64,000 bases of DNA from Rhizobium rhizogenes (GTDB taxonomy: Bacteria > Pseudomonadota > Alphaproteobacteria > Rhizobiales > Rhizobiaceae): NCBI RefSeq assembly GCF_002005205.3, contig NZ_CP019701.2, positions 744,001 to 808,000 on the forward strand. The letters run 5' to 3'. The notes under the pieces were generated by a model that saw only the letters and a list, made by a program, of their open reading frames with translations, made no database searches and had not been told where the DNA came from. The translations under genes were made by a program, and so were the position numbers. Positions 58,037-64,000 of the stretch are shown here, piece by piece; the stretch's first letter is position 1, and the number at the start of each line of letters is the position of its first letter.

Positions 58037-58064
58037 TTTCTCTGAAGGAAAAGGAAACGGACAC

Positions 58065-58487
58065 ATGGCGATTGAACGCACATTTTCGATGATCAAGCCG
58101 GACGCAACCAAGCGTAACCTGACGGGCGCGATCACCAAGGTATTTGAAGACAACGGCCTGCGCGTCGTCGCCTCCAAGCGCGTCTGGATGAGCAAGCGCG
58201 AAGCCGAAGGCTTCTACGCCGTTCACAAGGAGCGCCCCTTCTTCGGCGAGCTCGTTGAAGGCATGACCTCCGGCCCGACCATCGTTCAGGTTCTGGAAGG
58301 CGAAAACGCCATCCTCAAGAACCGCGAAATCATGGGCGCCACCAACCCGGCACAGGCCGCTGAAGGCACCATCCGCAAGACCTTCGCGCTCTCCATCGGC
58401 GAAAACTCCGTTCACGGTTCCGACGCTCCGGAAACCGCCGCACAGGAAATCGCCTACTGGTTCGCCGAAACCGAAATCGTCGGCTGA
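58065..58487 (+). CDS. ndk: Nucleoside diphosphate kinase
   Basis: 140 aa, normal length. [20 protein letters not shown], active-site His in [12 protein letters not shown] and the [14 protein letters not shown] stretch are canonical. Balances NTP pools. AAGGAAAAGG precedes the ATG. Followed by a strong terminator at 58556-58581. Confidence 0.98.
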   Translation: MAIERTFSMIKPDATKRNLTGAITKVFEDNGLRVVASKRVWMSKREAEGFYAVHKERPFFGELVEGMTSGPTIVQVLEGENAILKNREIMGATNPAQAAEGTIRKTFALSIGENSVHGSDAPETAAQEIAYWFAETEIVG

Positions 58488-58555
58488 TTCAAAATATCAA
58501 CGGCTTGAATCGTCCTTTCAGGCGATTGCGCGAGGCCGTTGAAAAGACTCGAGAA

Positions 58556-58581
58556 AACGGAGCCGAAAGGCTCCGTTTTTT
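58556..58581 (+). terminator. Rho-independent terminator of ndk
   Basis: ACGGAGCC-GAAA-GGCTCCGT followed by TTTTT, 68 bp after the stop codon. Textbook form with a GAAA tetraloop. Confidence 0.93.
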
Positions 58582-58610
58582 GTTGGGTGACAGGTACGGG
58601 CCTCCACACT

Positions 58611-58725
58611 CCGTCACCCCGGACGAGATCCAGGGTCCAGCGCGATCAAGTCTTTGATCGCGAAAGACTCTTTACGTCGCGCAGACGCGCGGCTGCTGGA
58701 TACCGGGTCAAGCCCGGCATGACGG
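58611..58725. repeat. RIME/REP-like palindromic repeat
   Basis: Outer arms CCGTCACCCCGGAC...ATCCAG and CTGGATACCGGGTCAAGC..GGCATGACGG are imperfect inverted repeats, with an inner palindrome CGCGATCAAGTCTTTGATCG. This sequence type is scattered through alphaproteobacterial intergenic regions, from memory. It is unrelated to the copies at 5531 and 23797. Confidence 0.75.
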
Positions 58726-58771
58726 ATGAGAGCTTGTTACTTCGCTCCGGGAACTCAAGCACAGAAAGTCT

Positions 58772-59284
58772 TCACGACGCCGGGCACCCCTGAACCGGCC
58801 GCATGTCCGTCGTACCGTCAGGTTTGAACACCTCCGGATTGGGTGTATAGAGCGGCCCGATCACCAGCGGCTTGGCGGGAAGAAGCGACTGGTCCGTGTC
58901 GGAACGGATCGTGGTCTCGATCGTCTGGAGAATGTCGCCCTCCGGCCCCTTGATGCGGATGGTGACCCGGTAAGGCCGGTCCTGCTTCACGCACTCGACT
59001 GGCGGACTTTGAACGGCGATCTTCTCGTCTGCCGGAAAAATCCTGTCGCTTGTCGTGAGGTCAGGGCCGCCGCGTGGATTTTCGAATGTTGCCTCAAGCG
59101 TGCTGCCGTCGCGAATGGGGGCGATGCGCTGAAGCGTGACCAGATAAGTGGCAACGGCGACGCGATAGTTGAAGACGAACATGCGGCCCGAAACCTTCGC
59201 GACTTCGCGCGGTTCGTCGCGCTGGCAAGCCGAAAGGCCGAGTGCAGCCGTAATTACCAGCAATGGCAAGGCAATTGCCTTCAT
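58772..59284 (-). CDS. Small predicted lipoprotein
   Basis: 170 aa from ATG at 59284 (MKAIALPLLVITAALGLSAC), preceded by AAAGGAGG. Lipobox LSAC places Cys20 as the lipid site. The mature part has no recognised domain; it contains GRMFVFNYRVAVATYLVTLQ and ends PVQGCPAS. Its start overlaps the CGNR-regulator stop by 4 bp, so they share an mRNA, which is an unusual pairing. Confidence 0.8.
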   Translation of the reverse strand: MKAIALPLLVITAALGLSACQRDEPREVAKVSGRMFVFNYRVAVATYLVTLQRIAPIRDGSTLEATFENPRGGPDLTTSDRIFPADEKIAVQSPPVECVKQDRPYRVTIRIKGPEGDILQTIETTIRSDTDQSLLPAKPLVIGPLYTPNPEVFKPDGTTDMRPVQGCPAS

Positions 59285-59832
59285 TCCTGTGCCTCCTTTG
59301 TCCGGTGATAGTGCCGGCTGGCTTTCCGCCGGTTGCCGCACACCGCCATGTCGCACCAGATACGGCTTCTGTTCTTGCTGCGATCGATGAAAAGCCAGCC
59401 GCAATTGCTGCAGATTCGCAGCCTTTCCCGTGTCTGCGCCGCAAGCAGTGACAGAGCGGAATGGGCGGTGGCATTGCCGAGACTTTCGGCCAGCGGAAAT
59501 GCGCGCAGTGCCGTGCCACAGGCGAAGAGAAGCCGCGCCAGCCTGCCGTCGTCATCGCCGCCATTGCTGATGGATGCACGAAAATAATCGTCGATCGCTT
59601 CCCGCAACTCCAGAAAATCCGGCTTTTGGGCCGCTTGGGGGGCAATGAGTGCGGGAAACCTGCCGCGTTCCGCGCCAAGCCGTGTCGCCGCTTCGGCAAA
59701 GGCGACGATCTGCTCCGGCACGGCAAAACGATCGATCGATTTTGCCGCGTCCGAGCGCAGGATCACGCTATTGGCGACATCCAGCGCCAGGGCGCCGCCC
59801 GCGAAACGATGTTCTGTCCAGCGAAAACTCAT
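59281..59832 (-). CDS. CGNR zinc-finger / ABATE-domain regulator
   Basis: 183 aa from ATG at 59832 (MSFRWTEHRFAGG). N-terminal ABATE stress-induced domain (GGALALDVANSVI) and a C-terminal CGNR zinc finger: ICSNCGWLFID, then WCDMAVCGNRRKASRHYHR. Such proteins are thought to be transcription regulators. ATG at 59841 or TTG at 59853 are alternatives but would run into the palindromic operator. It is divergent from the LivH-like permease. Confidence 0.88.
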   Translation of the reverse strand: MSFRWTEHRFAGGALALDVANSVILRSDAAKSIDRFAVPEQIVAFAEAATRLGAERGRFPALIAPQAAQKPDFLELREAIDDYFRASISNGGDDDGRLARLLFACGTALRAFPLAESLGNATAHSALSLLAAQTRERLRICSNCGWLFIDRSKNRSRIWCDMAVCGNRRKASRHYHRTKEAQE

Positions 59833-59840
59833 GCCGCACA

Positions 59841-59874
59841 TTATAACTGTCAAAATGTGTTTTAACAGTTATAA
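59841..59874. promoter_or_regulatory. 34-bp palindromic operator in a divergent promoter
   Basis: Two 15-bp arms (TTATAACTGTCAAAA and TTTTAACAGTTATAA) match at 14 of 15 positions around a TGTG centre. It lies between the divergent CGNR and permease genes. TATAAT-like boxes are embedded at both ends (59840-59845 on the minus strand, 59870-59875 on the plus strand), so one bound dimer would block both promoters. If the minus-strand box is used, the regulator mRNA would be nearly leaderless. Confidence 0.75.
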
Positions 59875-59893
59875 TAATGACGGGAGGACGCGC

Positions 59894-60790
59894 ATGGCCT
59901 ATTTCCTGCAACAATTGCTGAATGCCGTGCCGGTCGCAGCCCTTTATGCGGTTCTGGCCTTCGGTTATGCCATCGCCTTTTCCATCACCAGGCGCGCCGA
60001 TGTCACCTATGGCGCCATCTTCGCTTTTGCCGGCCAGACGTGCCTGCTGTTTGCCGATTTCGGCTGGAACCGGCTGTGGCTGGTTCTGCCGGCAACGCTC
60101 GCGCTCGGGGCAGGAGCAGGCCTGTTCGGTGGGCTGTGGGCGGCGGGCTTCGTCGGTAGGGCGGTGATGCGACCTCTGGCGAAGGCCTCTCCCAATGCGG
60201 TGACAGTCGCCTCCGTCGGTGTGCTGATCGCGCTTACCGAAAGCGCAAGGCTTGCCGCGGGCACCCGGCAATTATGGCTGCCACCACTTTTGTCGCAGCC
60301 AGTACGCTTTTGGAGCGATGGCGGCTTTGCCGTGACCCTGACGCCGATGCAGATATTGAACACGGCGGTGTTTGGACTACTCATCCTCTCAGGGTCCATT
60401 TATCTCGGCCGTTCCGCTTTCGGCAGGCGCTGGAAGGCCGTTTGCGATGATCCGCTTGCGGCATCGTTCTGCGGCGTGAATGCGGGCAGGTTGTTCCTGC
60501 TGTCCTATTGCGCGGCGGGATTTGTCGCCGCCATCGCCGGGGTGCTCGCCACCTTTTATTACGGCACCATGGATTTTGGCGCCGGACTTGTTTTCGGCCT
60601 CAAGGTCGTGCTGATTTCAGCGGCGGGCGGTTATGCCAGCCCGCTTATTTGCGGTTTGGGAGCTGCTGCCGTCGGATTTGCGGAAACCCTGTGGGCCGGT
60701 TATGGCCCGGTCGTCTGGCGCGATGCGGCGGTGCTGGCGCTTCTGGTCGGCTGGCTGATCATCATGCGCAGCAGGGTGGAGGCACCCTGA
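59894..60790 (+). CDS. Orphan LivH-like ABC permease
   Basis: 298 aa from ATG at 59894 after GGGAGG. Branched-chain amino acid permease fold: LNAVPVAALYAVLAFGYAIA, then the cytoplasmic loop FGRRWKAVCDDPLAASFCGV with the coupling-helix position, and about eight to nine membrane segments. No LivM, ATPase or binding-protein genes are adjacent, so its partners must lie elsewhere. Probably controlled by the CGNR regulator through the shared palindrome. Confidence 0.87.
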   Translation: MAYFLQQLLNAVPVAALYAVLAFGYAIAFSITRRADVTYGAIFAFAGQTCLLFADFGWNRLWLVLPATLALGAGAGLFGGLWAAGFVGRAVMRPLAKASPNAVTVASVGVLIALTESARLAAGTRQLWLPPLLSQPVRFWSDGGFAVTLTPMQILNTAVFGLLILSGSIYLGRSAFGRRWKAVCDDPLAASFCGVNAGRLFLLSYCAAGFVAAIAGVLATFYYGTMDFGAGLVFGLKVVLISAAGGYASPLICGLGAAAVGFAETLWAGYGPVVWRDAAVLALLVGWLIIMRSRVEAP

Positions 60791-60850
60791 GGCATTTCCG
60801 GGAAAAGCGGATTGCGGTCTTCCACCCGGAAAGGCGGAAAAGGCGATGGA

Positions 60851-61318
60851 TTACCGCCACTTGTCCTTGGCCGTATCGTCGGTTGTCTTTGCCGCAACCC
60901 AGTCGCCCGCCGTACCATCCTTGCCATGCTCCTTCTTCCAGAACGGGGCGGAGGTCTTCAGATAGTCCATAACGAAATTCGCGCCGTCAAAGGCCGCCTG
61001 CCGATGGCTGGAGGCGGCGATGACGAGAACGATATTCTCGCCGGCAGCGATTTTGCCGTGGCGGTGGATGGCGGTGAGGCCGAGAAGGTTGAAGCGCTCT
61101 ATCGCGAGTTTGGCGATGCGGCCGATTTCCGCTTCCGCCATGCCGGGGTAATGTTCGAGTTCCAGTGCCGCAAGCGTCCCACCATCGTCCCGGCAGAGCC
61201 CGGTGAAGGCGACCACCGCGCCGATGCCCTTGTCGCTTTGCGTCAGCCGTCGCGTTTCCTCAGTGGCGTCGAAATCCCCTGCCTGTACGCGGATCGTCGG
61301 CTGCACGGCTTTCTGCAT
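60851..61318 (-). CDS. moaE: Molybdopterin synthase large subunit MoaE
   Basis: 155 aa. Converts precursor Z (cPMP) to molybdopterin with MoaD. GAVVAFTGLCRDD, LELEHYPGMAE, IHRHGKIAAGE, SHRQAAF and PFWKKE are the conserved active-site stretches. Four bases separate it from moaD. Confidence 0.96.
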   Translation of the reverse strand: MQKAVQPTIRVQAGDFDATEETRRLTQSDKGIGAVVAFTGLCRDDGGTLAALELEHYPGMAEAEIGRIAKLAIERFNLLGLTAIHRHGKIAAGENIVLVIAASSHRQAAFDGANFVMDYLKTSAPFWKKEHGKDGTAGDWVAAKTTDDTAKDKWR

Positions 61319-61322
61319 CCGC

Positions 61323-61577
61323 TCATCCCCCGGTCATCGGCGGGAAAATACCGATCTCGCGTGCGCCGGCGATGCTCTCGTCATGCTCGACATGTTCCTG
61401 ATTGACGGCGACGCGGATCACATCCGGAAATTCGAAGGCCGCCTCGTAATTCTCGCCACGGGTCGTGAGCCATGCGATCAGCTCACCGGCCGTGGTGACG
61501 GAGGAGGGGATGTCCAGTTCCTCTTCGTCCGTGCCGATCTTTTCGCGAACCCAGGCGAAATAAACGATCCGTGTCAT
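61323..61577 (-). CDS. moaD: Molybdopterin synthase small subunit MoaD
   Basis: 84-aa ubiquitin-like sulfur carrier. Ends with the obligatory Gly-Gly (FPPMTGG) that receives the thiocarboxylate. ATG overlaps the pgsA stop by one base (TGATG), so it is translationally coupled to pgsA. Confidence 0.96.
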   Translation of the reverse strand: MTRIVYFAWVREKIGTDEEELDIPSSVTTAGELIAWLTTRGENYEAAFEFPDVIRVAVNQEHVEHDESIAGAREIGIFPPMTGG

Positions 61578-62164
61578 CAGTCTTCGTCCACGATGTGCTT
61601 CAGGCCGGCCTTGAAGTAGTCATAGCCGGTATACATGGTGAGCGCCGCCGCGAGCCAGAGCAGCGTGATGCCCATCTCTGTCGTATAGGGCAGGACCTTG
61701 TCGCCCGCAGGACCGGCGAGAAGAAAGGCGATGGCGACCATCTGGATCGTCGTCTTCCACTTGGCGATGCGGGTGACGGGAACGCTGACCTTCAGCGCCG
61801 CCAGATATTCGCGCAGGCCGGAGACCAGAATTTCACGGCAGAGAATGGTGATGGCCGCCCAGAGCGACCAGCCGGCAATGGTGCCGTCCGCGGCCATCAG
61901 GAGCAGGACGGAAGCGACCAGCAGCTTGTCGGCGATCGGGTCCAGCATCCGGCCGATATTGGAGGTCTGGTTCCAGATGCGGGCCAGATAACCATCGAGA
62001 AAATCGGTCAGCGACGCGATGATGAACAGCCACAAAGCCGTCCAGCGCGCGAAATCCGAGCTTTCCAGCTTGCCCTCGATGAAGAAGCACAAAACGATGA
62101 CAGGAACCGCCAATATGCGGCCATAGGTCAGAAGATTGGGAATGCTGTATGCGCGCGAAGCCAT
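61577..62164 (-). CDS. pgsA: CDP-diacylglycerol-glycerol-3-phosphate 3-phosphatidyltransferase
   Basis: 195 aa from ATG at 62164 (MASRAYSIPNLLTYGRI); a TTG at 62182 is less likely. The CDP-alcohol phosphotransferase motif DxxDGxxAR...GxxxDxxxD is seen as DFLDGYLAR...GRMLDPIADK. First step of phosphatidylglycerol synthesis in the inner membrane. In the uvrC-pgsA-moaD-moaE row. Confidence 0.97.
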   Translation of the reverse strand: MASRAYSIPNLLTYGRILAVPVIVLCFFIEGKLESSDFARWTALWLFIIASLTDFLDGYLARIWNQTSNIGRMLDPIADKLLVASVLLLMAADGTIAGWSLWAAITILCREILVSGLREYLAALKVSVPVTRIAKWKTTIQMVAIAFLLAGPAGDKVLPYTTEMGITLLWLAAALTMYTGYDYFKAGLKHIVDED

Positions 62165-62267
62165 GGGAAACCTGTCAGTCAAAGATCAGCTGTCTTGATG
62201 CCGCCCCTGACGCATAGGGTCAACATGTGATTATGTTTTTTTAGCAGTTCGCCACGACGGTGCGGTA

Positions 62268-64000
62268 TCAATCGCCGCCGCTCTCGTGGAAGTGATTGTA
62301 GATTTGTCGTGCCACCGTCTCGGAAATGCCGGTGACGGCCATCAGATCGTTGAGGCCGGCGCGGGACACGGCCTTGGCGGTGCCGAAATGCTGCAGCAGG
62401 GAGCGCTTGCGCCCCGGGCCGATCCCTGAGATTTCATCGAGCGGATTGCGCACCATTTCCTTCTTGCGCCGCGCCCGGTGAGAGCCGATGGCGAAACGGT
62501 GCGCCTCGTCACGCATGCGCTGGATGAAATAAAGCACGGGATCACGCGGCGGCAGCGAGAAATCGGCGCGCCCGTCGGCGAAGAAACGTTCGCGCCCGGC
62601 CTCACGGTCCACGCCTTTGGCGACACCGATCGCCGTCACGCAATCGCGAATGCCGAGTTCGTCGAGAATGGCCCGCACGGCCGTCATCTGCCCCTGACCG
62701 CCATCGATCAGGATCACGTCCGGCCAGGTGGGGAAGGGCATGTCGGCCGCTTCTTCGGCTGTCGGCGTCCGTTCGCGATCCGGTTTTCCTTCTTCCTTCA
62801 GGAGACGTGAAAAGCGCCGGGTCATCACCTCGCGCATCATGCCGAAGTCATCGCCGGGGGTGATGTCGGTCGATTTGATGTTGAACTTGCGGTACTGATT
62901 CTTCACGAAGCCTTCCGGCCCCGCCACCACCATGCCGCCAACGGCATTGGTGCCCATGATGTGGGAGTTGTCGTAAATCTCGATGCGTCGCGGCACGTAG
63001 GGCAGGCCGAAGGTTTCCGCAAAACCTTTCAGCAGCCGTGCCTGAGACGAGGTTTCCGCCAGCTTGCGGCCATGTGCCTCGCGGGCATTGGCCAGGACAT
63101 GGTCGGTAATGTCCTTCTTTTCGCCGCGCTGCGGCACGCTGATGGTCACCTTGTGTCCCGCTTTTTCGCCAAGTGCCGCGGCCAGCAGTTCCTGTTCCTC
63201 GATGGTTTCGGACAGCAGGATCTGTTTCGGCACCGGCTTGTCGTCGTAAAACTGCGCGAGGAATGCATTGAGGATTTCCGAGCCGGGCAGGGAAGGGTCG
63301 GCCTTCGGGAAATAGGCGCGGTTGCCCCAGTTCTGGCCGGTGCGGAAAAAGAACACCTGAATACAGGAAATGCCGCCTTCATGATGAATGGCGAAGACAT
63401 CCGCCTCCTCGATACCGGCGGGATTGATGCCCTGATGGCTCTGGACATGCGAAAGTGCGGCCAGCCGGTCGCGATAGACGGCGGCGCGTTCGAAATCGAG
63501 ATCCTCCGCCGCCTCGTTCATCTGCCGCGCAATCGCGGTCTTGACGCTCTGGCTTTTGCCGGACAGGAAATCCTTGGCTTCCTTGACGAGTTCCGCATAC
63601 CCCTGATCGCTGATCTCATGCGTACAGGGGCCGGAACAGCGCTTGATCTGGTACAGAAGACAGGGGCGGGTGCGGGTCTCGAAAACGCTATCGGTGCAGG
63701 TGCGGATCAAAAACGCACGCTGCAGCGAATTGATCGTGCGGCCCACGGCGCCGGCCGACGCAAAGGGGCCGAAATAATCGCCCTTGCGTGCCCGGGCACC
63801 ACGGTGCTTGAAGATCGCCGGCGCACGATTGTCGGCGGTGATGAGAATATAGGGAAACGATTTGTCGTCGCGCAAAAGCACGTTAAAGCGCGGCCGCAAG
63901 CGCTTGATGAGGTTGGCCTCCAGGAGAAGCGCCTCGGTCTCCGTGCGGGTGGTGACGAATTCCATATGGGTGGTCAGCCGCACCATCTGGGCGATGCGGT
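62268..64000 (-). CDS. uvrC: UvrABC excinuclease subunit C, 5' end beyond window
   Basis: The frame is open to the right edge; [20 protein letters not shown] is internal GIY-YIG-domain sequence, so the ATG at 63986 is not the start. Following are [20 protein letters not shown], a Cys-rich segment ([21 protein letters not shown]), the UVR motif, the RNase-H-like endonuclease domain ([28 protein letters not shown]) and C-terminal helix-hairpin-helix ([17 protein letters not shown]). Cuts both sides of bulky DNA lesions. Confidence 0.97.
   Translation of the reverse strand, partial: RIAQMVRLTTHMEFVTTRTETEALLLEANLIKRLRPRFNVLLRDDKSFPYILITADNRAPAIFKHRGARARKGDYFGPFASAGAVGRTINSLQRAFLIRTCTDSVFETRTRPCLLYQIKRCSGPCTHEISDQGYAELVKEAKDFLSGKSQSVKTAIARQMNEAAEDLDFERAAVYRDRLAALSHVQSHQGINPAGIEEADVFAIHHEGGISCIQVFFFRTGQNWGNRAYFPKADPSLPGSEILNAFLAQFYDDKPVPKQILLSETIEEQELLAAALGEKAGHKVTISVPQRGEKKDITDHVLANAREAHGRKLAETSSQARLLKGFAETFGLPYVPRRIEIYDNSHIMGTNAVGGMVVAGPEGFVKNQYRKFNIKSTDITPGDDFGMMREVMTRRFSRLLKEEGKPDRERTPTAEEAADMPFPTWPDVILIDGGQGQMTAVRAILDELGIRDCVTAIGVAKGVDREAGRERFFADGRADFSLPPRDPVLYFIQRMRDEAHRFAIGSHRARRKKEMVRNPLDEISGIGPGRKRSLLQHFGTAKAVSRAGLNDLMAVTGISETVARQIYNHFHESGGD

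Noticed and set aside
58611..58725. CRISPR or tandem repeat
   Set aside because: It is a single palindromic element without regularly spaced repeats or spacers; no cas gene is nearby.

Overview
This is about 64 kb of GC-rich, gene-dense alphaproteobacterial chromosome. Protein sequences and gene order point to the Rhizobiaceae, most likely Agrobacterium and close to A. fabrum C58 from my memory of that genome. Supporting signs are the neighbourhoods uvrC-pgsA-moaD-moaE, lptF-lptG-lptD-surA-pdxA-rsmA, dnaB/alr/radA/cvpA/purF and rpsF-rpsR-DUF2232-rplI, plus long palindromic intergenic repeats of rhizobial type. No rRNA gene, complete tRNA gene, CRISPR array, insertion sequence or prophage was seen. 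Most of the window is core chromosome with small accessory insertions.

Layout. 1-7.1 kb: 3' part of an FtsI-like penicillin-binding protein, a RarD permease, a tightly overlapping minus-strand cassette (DUF559 nuclease-like, three tandem GFA-domain proteins, proline iminopeptidase), a palindromic repeat and cysS. 7.3-8.2 kb: an AT-richer two-gene islet (DUF2188 plus a TIR-like 'NCPFD' protein). 8.3-14.7 kb: SDR, purF, cvpA, radA, a ParDE toxin-antitoxin pair and alr, all on the minus strand. 14.8-18.6 kb: plus-strand AraC regulator, AzlCD amino-acid exporter and an ABC exporter, lying between alr and dnaB. 20.5-23.8 kb: MarR-controlled MFS/HlyD efflux system. 24-26.5 kb: ribosomal operon containing a tRNA-Lys fragment. 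26.8-35.2 kb: aldo/keto reductase, fatty-acid synthesis block fabD-fabG-acpP-fabF, then mltG, yicC and gmk. 35.2-43.7 kb: hydrolase and the outer-membrane biogenesis block. 44-46 kb: pepA and holC. 46.1-57 kb: an accessory signalling region with a frameshifted GAF-GGDEF gene, a sugar dehydrogenase, an EAL protein with a decayed GGDEF domain, a two-component system next to an HbpS/GlcG-like secreted protein, an ABC-F ATPase and a GGNEF protein. 57-64 kb: glutathione transferase, ndk, a lipoprotein/CGNR-regulator pair divergent from an orphan LivH-like permease across a long palindrome, then moaE, moaD, pgsA and uvrC (cut by the window end).

The most interesting items are the DUF2188/TIR-like islet (possible defence module), the G7-tract frameshift in a diguanylate cyclase, the leader ORF coupled to a histidine kinase next to an HbpS-like protein, the CGNR operator with its orphan permease, the triple GFA cassette with a shared C-terminal tail, the tRNA-Lys fragment inside a ribosomal operon, and the antitoxin gene that lacks a well-placed canonical start codon. 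No wholly new system can be proven from sequence reading alone; these are leads.
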